Assembly (NCBI GenBank): GCA_018666055.1
Contig: JABJAS010000172.1
Location: 1-9,621 of the forward strand
From: Halieaceae bacterium
GTDB taxonomy: Bacteria; Pseudomonadota; Gammaproteobacteria; Pseudomonadales; Halieaceae
Length of the DNA: 9,621 nt
Reading direction: 5' to 3'
The notes beneath the pieces are model-generated. The model saw nothing but the letters and a program-made list of their open reading frames with translations, searched no databases and had not been told where the DNA came from. The translations under genes were made by a program, and so were the position numbers. This document shows positions 1 through 8,000 of the stretch, piece after piece (within the stretch, counting starts at the first letter, position 1; each line of letters opens with the position of its first letter).

Positions 1-582
1 ACCGAGGCCGAGCAGAAAGTGCAAGAGGTGGAGCTGGTCTTCGCCAATCAGGTGGGCGAAGAGTTAACGAAAACCTTATCGCGGTTGAATGAGTTGGCGG
101 AAATCAACGCCGGTCTTTCAGACCGTGTACAGCAAACCGAAGTTCGCTCATCGGTCACGGGTACGGTCAAGCAGTTGTATTTTAATACCATCGGCGGTGT
201 GGTGATGCCGGGTCGAGAGATCATTGAGGTGGTGCCACTGGACGATACCTTGTTGATGGAAGTGCGGATTCAGCCGAAAGATATCGCCTTTTTGTTGCCC
301 GGCCAGCAATCGCTCGTCAAATTTTCTGCCTATTCTTTCGTGGTTTATGGCGGCCTTGATGGAACCGTTGAGCGGGTTGGGGCTGACACGATCATGGATG
401 AAGACGGCAATCCTTATTACGAAATCAATGTGCGGACCGGCGAGCCCAACTTTGGTGAGGACAAGCCCATCATTCCAGGTATGACGGTTGAAGTGGATAT
501 CCTGACAGGAAAGAAGACCATTTTAGAATACTTGATGAAGCCCATTCTGCGCGCCAAGCAGTATTCCCTGTCTGAGCGGTGA
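1..582 (+). CDS. HlyD/LapC-type periplasmic adaptor of a type I secretion system (5' partial)
   Basis: Membrane-fusion (adaptor) subunit that links an inner-membrane ABC exporter to a TolC-like outer-membrane channel. The frame is open from base 1, so the start lies upstream; an internal GTG at 19 is not the true start. The visible 193 residues are the C-terminal part of a family that is usually about 430-470 residues long. Residues about 1-46 look like the end of the coiled-coil hairpin (heptad-like, rich in Glu, Leu, Gln). RSSVTGTV at 49-56 begins the returning lipoyl/beta-barrel half. It is followed by GGVVMPGREIIEVVPLDD and QPKDIAFLLPGQ, typical of the family. The end carries the HlyD C-terminal signature PGMTVEVDILTGKKTILEYL followed by MKPI. 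The stop TGA (580-582) overlaps the start of the next gene. The giant adhesin downstream is the probable cargo. Family assignment is firm; assignment to the LapC subgroup is inferred from context. Confidence 0.93.
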   Translation, partial: TEAEQKVQEVELVFANQVGEELTKTLSRLNELAEINAGLSDRVQQTEVRSSVTGTVKQLYFNTIGGVVMPGREIIEVVPLDDTLLMEVRIQPKDIAFLLPGQQSLVKFSAYSFVVYGGLDGTVERVGADTIMDEDGNPYYEINVRTGEPNFGEDKPIIPGMTVEVDILTGKKTILEYLMKPILRAKQYSLSER

Positions 583-1196
583 TGAACGCGGTACTCATTT
601 CCGAACAAGCAACGCTTGCGGCGCGCTGGTCCGAGGCTTTCCCTGCGGGCAAGGTCACGGGGTCGCTCAAGCAGGCATTGCGAATTCCGAAGAAACAAGA
701 TCCTTTGTATTGGCTGGATCTGAGCAGCTTGCCGCAAGGTGACCGGTTGAATGCGGTCGATACGCTCAGCGTTCGCAGCAAGGTTGTCGTGTTGTCGTCC
801 AGCCCGTCCCAAGCCGAGGCCTCGCAGTTTATTCGCATCGGTGCGATGGGTTACTGCCATTTGGGGACGCCTGTTGAGCGCTTGCAAGAAATTGCACTGG
901 TGTTAGAGCATGAAGGGTTTTGGATGCCCAAAGAGATGATTCAGCGCATCACGCAGCTGACGCGTCGTCTGGGCGTGCGCAAATTCAACCCCGAACAAGA
1001 CCCGGAACAGTTAACCGGCCGCGAACGCGCTGTGGCTGACCTCATCGGCCTGGGCGCGAACAATGCCGAAATCGCGAAGCGACTCAATATGAGCGAGCGC
1101 ACTGTGAAGGCGCATCTAACGTCGATCTTTCAGCAGCTTAATGTTCGGGACCGTGTTCAGCTCGCTTTGGTGATGAATCAATTGCCATTGGGTTAA
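582..1196 (+). CDS. LuxR-family transcriptional regulator with divergent receiver-like N-terminus
   Basis: DNA-binding regulator of 204 residues from ATG 582, which overlaps the adaptor stop as TGATG; GTG 579 is a possible start one codon earlier. Residues about 144-199 form a complete LuxR/GerE helix-turn-helix: LTGRERAVADLIGLG, then NNAEIAKRLNMSERTVKAHL, then the final helix with LNVRDRVQLALV. Residues 3-118 have the rough outline of a response-regulator receiver. D46 in WLDLSS sits where the phosphoacceptor would be, but the N-terminal acidic pair is replaced by Ser-Glu (LISEQ) and the conserved Lys is missing (GYCHLGTP). Ordinary phosphorylation therefore looks unlikely. This layout resembles CsgD/VpsT-type biofilm regulators. 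No cognate kinase is visible. One-base coupling to the secretion gene suggests it is made with the export machinery and regulates this cluster, perhaps the adhesin promoter; that target is inference. Confidence 0.92.
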   Translation: MNAVLISEQATLAARWSEAFPAGKVTGSLKQALRIPKKQDPLYWLDLSSLPQGDRLNAVDTLSVRSKVVVLSSSPSQAEASQFIRIGAMGYCHLGTPVERLQEIALVLEHEGFWMPKEMIQRITQLTRRLGVRKFNPEQDPEQLTGRERAVADLIGLGANNAEIAKRLNMSERTVKAHLTSIFQQLNVRDRVQLALVMNQLPLG

Positions 1197-1253
1197 AGTC
1201 GGCCCCGAGAGTAAGGTTTCCCACCCCAAAATACTTTAAAAGTTTGCCCAAAA

Positions 1254-1277
1254 GTACAATGTTAATCGGCATTGTGC
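1254..1277. promoter_or_regulatory. Inverted repeat, possible operator
   Basis: ACAATG (1256-1261) and CATTGT (1270-1275) are perfect reverse complements separated by TTAATCGG. An outer G/C pair at 1254 and 1277 extends the symmetry past one mismatch. The left arm overlaps a possible -10 box, TACAAT (1255-1260). It lies about 60 bases after the regulator gene and about 350 bases before the adhesin start, so it could be a binding site for a dimeric regulator such as the neighbouring LuxR protein. Binding is inference. Confidence 0.3.
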
Positions 1278-1324
1278 TGCCTAAAATTCAAGAGTCAAAA
1301 AAACCAGAGAGCCCCGCTATTGCG

Positions 1325-1380
1325 GAGCGCGGTGCAAAGAGCGCGGTGCAAAGCGCGTGGAGCAAAGAGCGTGGCTGAAA
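1325..1380 (+). repeat. Tandem array of four 14-base units
   Basis: Four contiguous 14-base units: GAGCGCGGTGCAAA at 1325-1338 and again, identical, at 1339-1352; GCGCGTGGAGCAAA at 1353-1366; GAGCGTGGCTGAAA at 1367-1380. The decay from left to right and the absence of any coding frame suggest slipped-strand duplication in the leader DNA. Function is unknown; the units could be repeated protein-binding sites or a length-variable spacer. Confidence 0.85.
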
Positions 1381-1452
1381 AAATAGAACGTTAGAGCACC
1401 TGGAAAAGCAGAAGACCAAGTAAACAATGCGACAAAGAAGCAATGCGGTAGA

Positions 1453-1497
1453 GAGAACGAAGAGAACAAAGAGAGCAAAGAGAACAAAGAGAACATT
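1453..1497 (+). repeat. Tandem array of five 9-base units
   Basis: Five contiguous 9-base units: GAGAACGAA (1453-1461), GAGAACAAA (1462-1470), GAGAGCAAA (1471-1479), GAGAACAAA (1480-1488) and GAGAACATT (1489-1497). The array is almost purely purine on the + strand. It begins 72 bases after the end of the 14-base array and has a different unit and period, so it arose separately. Being in the leader, copy-number change would alter spacing or RNA structure without changing the adhesin protein. Confidence 0.88.
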
Positions 1498-1502
1498 ACG
1501 GC

Positions 1503-1605
1503 TCTCAAGCCGAAATACGGATGAGATACAGATGAAAGGCGGGGTCGCAAGCTAAGTCCCCGACTTTTAACCAACAGGATAAACAGCGGGCTTCGGTCCC
1601 ACCGA
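1503..1605 (+). promoter_or_regulatory. Candidate structured RNA leader before the adhesin start
   Basis: Several short stems can form. TCTCA (1503-1507) pairs with TGAGA (1522-1526), enclosing CCG (1510-1512) with CGG (1518-1520). CGGGG (1540-1544) pairs with CCCCG (1558-1562) and is followed by ACTTTT; an alternative GTCG (1544-1547) with CGAC (1561-1564) competes with it. GGGC-TTCG-GTCC (1588-1599) competes with TCGGT-CCC-ACCGA (1593-1605). The last pair lies just before the ribosome binding site. GGGGTCGCAAGCTAAG (1541-1556) loosely recalls the core of the cyclic-di-GMP-I (GEMM) riboswitch, but the conserved upstream GCAAACC-like element is not seen, so I do not call it a riboswitch. Confidence 0.25.
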
Positions 1606-1610
1606 CAGAC

Positions 1611-1616
1611 AAAAGG
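1611..1616 (+). promoter_or_regulatory. Ribosome binding site of the adhesin
   Basis: AAAAGG lies 6 bases before ATG 1623. Upstream in this frame there is no ATG, GTG or TTG back to the in-frame TGA at 1533-1535, so 1623 is the only reasonable start. Confidence 0.7.
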
Positions 1617-1622
1617 CACATT

Positions 1623-2000
1623 ATGAGCACAGTACAAATCGCAGAAGTACAAGAGATCCAAGGCACAGCCTACGCGGTGAATGCTGACGGTGAGCGCCGG
1701 TTATTACAAGCTGGTGATGCGTTATTTGATGGAGAGTCTGTCGAAACTTCTGAAGGCGGCGTGGTTGAACTGATTTTGAGTGATGGGCAGTCATTTGTCA
1801 TCGCGGGCCAGCCGGTCTTCTTGATTAGCGCGGATCTGATTGCGGACCTTGCGCCAGGCGCGGATGAAAGTGTGCTCCAAGCTGAAACCTTGGATGAGTT
1901 ACTGGCCGAGGGCAGTCTTGAAAGTCTTGAGCAAATTATTGAAAGTGCAGATGAGGCCGAAGCGGAAAGCCTAGACGATCTGCTCACAGCGGCCGAAGAA
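1623..2000 (+). other. N-terminal retention module of the adhesin
   Basis: Residues about 1-126. EVQEIQGTAYAVNADGERR, LLQAGDALFDGESVETSEGG and VVELILSDGQSFVI follow the pattern of the LapA N-terminus (a glycine-rich beta domain). In that family it folds in the periplasm and plugs the TolC-like pore, keeping the adhesin on the cell. An acidic, probably helical stretch follows (residues about 78-126, ending near SLDDLLTAAEED). Confidence 0.88.
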
Positions 2001-5000
2001 GATCCCAGCGCCTCGGGCATTGATTTTGACAACCTGGCTGCAACCGCGGCCGGCGGGGATGACTCTGGCGCCGATGGTGGTGGCTCTACTATCGTCCAAG
2101 CCACTCGGATTAGTTCTAGCGGTGATGACACCTCTGCAACGCTGACCGAAGGTAATACCCAAGCAGCGCCAAACACTGATGCGGCGGGCGGCAACAATAA
2201 TAGTATTTCAGTCGCGTTTGATGATGCCTTCGCAATTTCTGAGGATACACCGTCAGCCGGTAACCTCGCCGATAATGATGCGCTTTCTGGTGATGTCACG
2301 TTTGCCCTGCTTGATCAGGCTGGGCCGAGTAATGGCGCGGTTACGCTGAACGAAGACGGTACATTTGTTTTTACGCCAAATACCGACTTCGTGGGTGGCG
2401 ACAGTTTTCAGTATGTGATTACCGATGCCAATGGGCAGACCTCGACCGCGACGGTTTCTATTACGGTCGAAGCCGTTAACGATGTGCCGGTTGCCGTGGA
2501 TGATGTTGTTTTGGCACAGGAAGATGTGCGACTCGAAAACATTAATGTTCTGGACAACGACTCCGATAGCGATGGCAATCTCCTAACGGTCACCTCTGCG
2601 GTGTCTGCTGCCGGCGGGGTGGTCACGATTAACCCCGATGGCACTTTAAGCTACCAGGCACCCGCTAATTTTACCGGTGCCGACACGATTAACTACACCA
2701 TCGATGATGGTGCGGGCGGCAGCAGTACCGCGGTTGTTAATATTGACGTAGCGCCGGTTTCGGATCTCGCAGCGGCAGATGACCAGAGCGCGGGTGCTGA
2801 GGACGCCGTGATTTCAGGTTCTGTTGCAGACAACGACACGACAGGCTCGGGTGGCGCGCTGACTTACGCCGTTGAGAGCGATGTTGAGAATGGCGCGCTC
2901 ACCTTCAACACCGACGGCAGTTATGAATACACTCCGAATCCTAATTTTAACGGGACGGACAGCTTCACATATGTTGTGACGGATGCTGACTCAGGGGAGG
3001 GTTTGACGCAGTTGGTGACGCTGACGATTGATCCGGTTAGTGATCTAACGGCGGCAGATGATCAGAACGCGGGTGATCAAGATACCGTTATTTCAGGTTC
3101 TGTTGCAGGAAACGACACGACACGCTCGGGTGGTTCGCTGATTTATGCGATTGAGAGTGGTACGGAAAGCGGCGCGTTAATTTTTAACGCCGATGGCGCT
3201 TATGACTACACCCCGAGTTCAGGTTTTACCGGTACCGATTCTTTTAGTTACGTGGTGACCGATGCAGATTCGGGTGAGAGCGTTACGCAAACAGTCACCC
3301 TTACAGTTAATGCCTTGGACATACCGCCGGTTGACGAACCCCCGGTAGATGAAACTCCGATTGACGAACCTCCGGTTGTCGTGAACCAAGCGCCGATTGC
3401 CCAGGATGATGATGCAGCAGTTGTGCAAAACGTGCCGTTGTCCAATATCAAGGTATTGGACAACGATGAGGATCCAGAAGGGGAGGCGTTAACCGTGACC
3501 GCGGCGGTATCGGCGTCTGGCGCCTTAGTTTCAATCAACGCTGATGGGACCTTAAACTACACGCCCAACGTGGATTTTTTAGGTGCAGATACCGTTACCT
3601 ATACGATAATCGATCCCGATGGCGCGACGGCCCAAGCAAGCCTGATTGTGGTTGTTGCGGAGCCGCAAGCGCAAAACGCCCTAGAAGGCGAGCCCCTTGA
3701 TGTTTATTTAGAGGATACAGAGTTTCTTCGGTCCTTGCCTGCTGACACGACCGTGACGGTGGCGTCGTCGCAAGGGTCTATAGTTTCTATTTCAGAAGAC
3801 GGCGTAATGAGTTACCAAGCGCCTGACGGGTTCACGGGTGAGGATGTGATCACCTACACCATTGATGATGGTCAAGGTAATGTCGTCACAAAAACAGTCG
3901 TGGTACAGGTTTATCCTCAAAATGCACCGCTGGTTGGCATTGATGACTCGGTGGTAACGCCAGAAGATGTAAGCCTTTCTAATATTGCCGTGCTCGCAAA
4001 CGATAAAATAGAAGAGGGCTCGGAAGTCGCTGTGGTGTCTGCAACGTCGAGTTTCGGCGCGCAGGTTGAGATTAATGCCGATGGCACGCTTAACTATACA
4101 CCGAAGCAAGATTTTACGGGCATTGATACCGTGACTTACACGGCCCGTAATGGCGATGGTATCGAGTCTACGGCAACTCTGAGCGTGGAAGTCACCCCCG
4201 AAAACGATCCGCCCGTTGCAGTTGTCGATTCAGTGACGACACTTGAGGATACCCCCCTTGAAAATATCAATGTGTTGGGTAACGACATTGATGTGGAGGG
4301 CGATACGCTGACAGTACTTGAGGTCAGCTCGGCTGAAGGCGCCCAGGTGTCAGTAAACGATGATGGCACCGTAAATTATCAGCCCAATGCAAACTTTAAC
4401 GGCGTCGATACGATTACCTATAGCGTGAGTGACGGCGTTGGCGGTGTGACCACCGGTGAACTCAAGATATCGGTTGAGGCGGTGAATGATGCGCCGGTTG
4501 TAACCAGTGAGCAGGTCAGTGTAGTCCAGAATCAATCCCTCGATGCGATTGCCGTACTGCTAAATGATGAGGACCCTGATGGCAACCCGTTGTCGGTTGA
4601 GGCGGTGGTCGCCAGTGACGGTGGCACGGTCGAAATCAATGAAGATGGCACGCTGAAGTACACGCCCGCACAGGATTACGTAGGCCAGGAAACACTTACC
4701 TACACGGTGATCGATGGGCAAGGTGGTCGTGTCGAAGGGCAGGTTACCGTTTCTGTGTCTTTGTCAGACGATGGTCCAGTTGCCAATGAGGACAGCGTAA
4801 GTGTCGATGAAGATGGCCAATTGTTGGGCTTGGATGTATTGGGCAATGATCGCGTGGCGGATGGCGAGACCCTAAGCGTCGTCAGTGCAACCTCTGAGCA
4901 GGGTGCAACGGTTGTGATCAATGACGATGGCACGCTTGATTATGAGGCGCCAGCGAATTTCGATGGCATCGACGTTGTGACCTATACGGCTCGGGATAGT

Positions 5001-8000
5001 CAGGGCCGCGAGTCGCAATCAACTGTGACCGTGACCGTTAATGAGGTTAACGATGCGCCGGTTGCAAGTGATGATACAGCGACAGCCCTGCAGTCAGCGC
5101 TGTTAGAGAATATTAACGTTTTAGCCAACGATACAGATGTCGAAAACGATGCGTTAACGGTGATCGAGGCGGTTTCAGCAAATGGTGCAACCGTTGTGAT
5201 TAACGCTGATGGCACCTTGAATTATCAGTCAGCAGATGGGTTCTCTGGGTTAGACACCGTGTCATATACCATTTCTGATGGTGCGGGCGGCACGAGTGGT
5301 GCAACCCTCAGTGTCACGGTAGAGCTTGGTGCAATACTGCCTGTTGCGGTGAATGATGGCGTCGGTGCAGTTGAAGATACGCTGCTTAAAAATATTAATG
5401 TATTGGACAACGATACCGACGCGAATAACGACACGCTCACGGTCACCTCAGCGGTTTCCACGGCTGGCGGCGCGGTTACGATTAATGCCGATGGCACGCT
5501 GAACTATCTGCCGCCTGCGAACTTTACCGGCGAAGACACTATTACCTACAGCATTAGCGATGGTAATGAGGGCGCCAGTACGGCCACCGTTACCGTGTCC
5601 GTGGCGAGCATCAATGACACGCCTGTTGCATTTTCGGCAAATGAGGATACGAGTGAAGAGATTGTGCTTAACGGGGCAGTCCCGGGGGCGACCGATGTAG
5701 ATGGCACGATTGTCAGTTATACAGTGGTAAACGATGTTGCCGAAGGACTTCTGACGCTAGAAGTTGATGGCAGCTATCGCTTCGATCCAAGCAGTGATTT
5801 CGATGACCTAGCCGATGGTGAATCTCGAGATGTGACGTTTACTTACACAGCCACTGACAATGAGGATCAAGCGAGTGCGCCGGCAACGATTACAATCACG
5901 GTAACGGGCACCAATGATGTACCTGTTGCGAATGCTGCGACGCAGAATACCGATGAAAATACGGTTTTAGAGGGAACAGTTGCGGCAACGAGTGTTGACG
6001 GTGTCATTGCGAGCTACGCAGTTGCGTCCGATTTAGCTGATGAGGGGCAAGGGAGCCTCACGTTCAACGCAGATGGCAGTTATAGCTTTGAGCCAGGTGA
6101 CGATTTTGACGACCTGGCCGATGGAGAGTCCCGCGAGGTCGCCTTCACCTACACGGCAACGGATAATAGTGGTGGCGTGAGCGCACCCGCAACGGTAACG
6201 ATCACGGTGACGGGCACCAATGATACGCCCGTTGCAATCGGGGCTTCCGTTGAGACCCTAGAAGACACGAGCATCATTGAACTAGATGTATTGGGCAATG
6301 TCACAGATATAGATGGCGACACGATTACCTTGGTCTCGGTCGATTCTGAAGCGGGTGGCACGATTACCCTGAACGAAGGTGGCACGATTAACTATGTCCC
6401 CGCTGAAAACTATTTTGGCAGCGACACCCTGACCTATGTTGCAACCGATCCCGCGGGCGGGTCTGTCACGGGTTCAATAGCCATCGATATTATAGCGGTT
6501 AACGATGTGCCCGTTGTTGTGGGCGAAACGATCGTTACAGAGGAAGATGCGGCGGTTGATAATATCGTCGTGCTGGCCAACGACAGTGACATTGAAGGCG
6601 ATGCCCTGAGTGTGACAGCGGCGAGTTCCGTAAACGGGGGCACGGTTACGATCAACCCCGACGGGACTTTAAATTACTCGCCGCCTGCTAACTTTAATGG
6701 TACCGATACCATTGAATACACGGTGACGGATGCGGGTGGTGCGGCCTCAGTGGGGGCGGTGCTGGTGACGGTTAATTCGGTTAATGACCAACCGATTGCC
6801 AGCACATTGGGCGCCACAACGGGGAAAGGGATCGCTTTAGAGGGCGATTTGAGCCTTAGCGTTGAGGCGGGTGATGCGCCTTTGACCTTTGGGTTGATGC
6901 CAGGCGCTGAACCTCAACACGGTGTAGTCACGTTGAACGATGATGGGACGTTTGTTTATACGCCGGATGAGGATTTTAGTGGTATCGAGCGGTTTGGTTA
7001 TACCGTGACCGATGAGGACGGCGATCAATCGTTTTCAGTTGTGACGATCTCAGTTGTTGCGGACAGTTTTAGGGCTAACGCGGAGTCGGATCTGCCTGAT
7101 GATGTACCGGTTGCGGCTTCAGATGTTTATGCGGTTGATGAAGATATGTCAATCACGGGCCGAGTCACGCAAAACGATGATTTGTCGACCGATGGCGACG
7201 GCACGAATGTGGTAACGGTTGCAGAAAGCGATGGGCCAAGCCACGGCGCCTTGACCATGAGCGAGGCGGGTGTGTTTGTTTACACACCCGATACCAACTA
7301 TTTCGGGGCAGACAGCTTTAGGTACACCCTAACCGATGCCAATGGTGACACCAGCTCTGCCGTTGTAACGCTCAATGTGGGGCAAGTAAACGACGAGGCA
7401 GTCTTCGAAGGAGATGTCTCGGGCACCATGCTCGAAGATGGTGGCTTAGACCGGCCCCTGGGCGAAGGCGCTGAAGTAACTCCGATTATCGGCGCGCTTT
7501 CAGCAACCGACTTCCTCGGTGGCGTCTTAGAAGACACCGGACTGGCTGGGATTGACAATTTAGGAACCGAGAACGGCTTCCGAATCGCAGTCGATGACCA
7601 GTATGTCCAGGCCCAGGGCGGCGTCGCAACCATTGATGCGGATGGCAATTGGGCCTATACCCCGAACGCCAACTTTAATGGGCCAGACAGTTTCACCGTG
7701 TTGGTAACGGATGATTTAGGGAACGTTGAAAGTCAGGTAATTAATGTCACGGTTGATGTTCAGACTGATTTGAGTGCAGCAGATGATGCCATCAGCGTTG
7801 ATGAAGACGACGTTTTAAATGCGAGCGTTGCCGATAACGACAGTACGATCTCCGGCGGCGCGCTCACTTATGCTTTGGCTGCCGGCGCAACTGTTGGCAA
7901 TGGCGAATTATTGTTTAACGAAGACGGCAGCTACACCTATACCCCAAATACCGATTATTACGGCCCAGACAGCTTTAGCTATGTGGTGACCGATGCCGCC

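Larger units (their letters stand above)
1197..1622 (+). other. 426-base intergenic leader of the adhesin gene
   Basis: No convincing protein gene is present. From about 1290 to 1500 the + strand is markedly purine-rich. It holds two tandem-repeat arrays, an inverted repeat near the upstream end and potential RNA hairpins near the downstream end, each listed separately. I see no classic terminator after the regulator on the + strand. A hairpin at 1311-1328 (GCCCCGC, loop TATT, GCGGAGC, one mismatch) is not followed by a T run on this strand. The gap's length and the change in composition suggest that the adhesin has its own promoter and a long untranslated leader. No promoter can be assigned with confidence: TACAAT (1255-1260) and TAAAAT (1282-1287) are possible -10 boxes without good -35 partners. 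Confidence 0.7.

Noticed and set aside
417..887. Minus-strand frames opposite the adaptor and regulator genes
   Set aside because: Both + strand genes here have clear family motifs; the antisense frames have none.
1244..1287. Sigma-70 or sigma-54 promoter for the adhesin
   Set aside because: The possible -10 boxes lack a -35 at proper spacing, and the nearest GG/GC pair has 9 rather than 10 bases between them; evidence is too weak for a separate call.
1301..1328. Possible terminator on the minus strand (GC hairpin followed by seven T)
   Set aside because: The stem has a mismatch, seven bases separate it from the T run, and there is no minus-strand gene for it to end.
1325..1497. CRISPR array
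   Set aside because: The repeats are only 9 and 14 bases, directly contiguous with no spacers, and no cas genes are present.
1317..1661. Minus-strand open frame of 114 codons across the leader
   Set aside because: Its Phe/Ser/Leu-rich sequence is the complement of the purine-rich repeat arrays, it has no recognisable domain, and it runs across the adhesin start and ribosome binding site.
2408..7648. Series of minus-strand frames of 60-116 codons, many beginning with MPS and similar to one another
   Set aside because: They recur at the same place in each stalk domain and simply mirror the repeats of the + strand adhesin frame.
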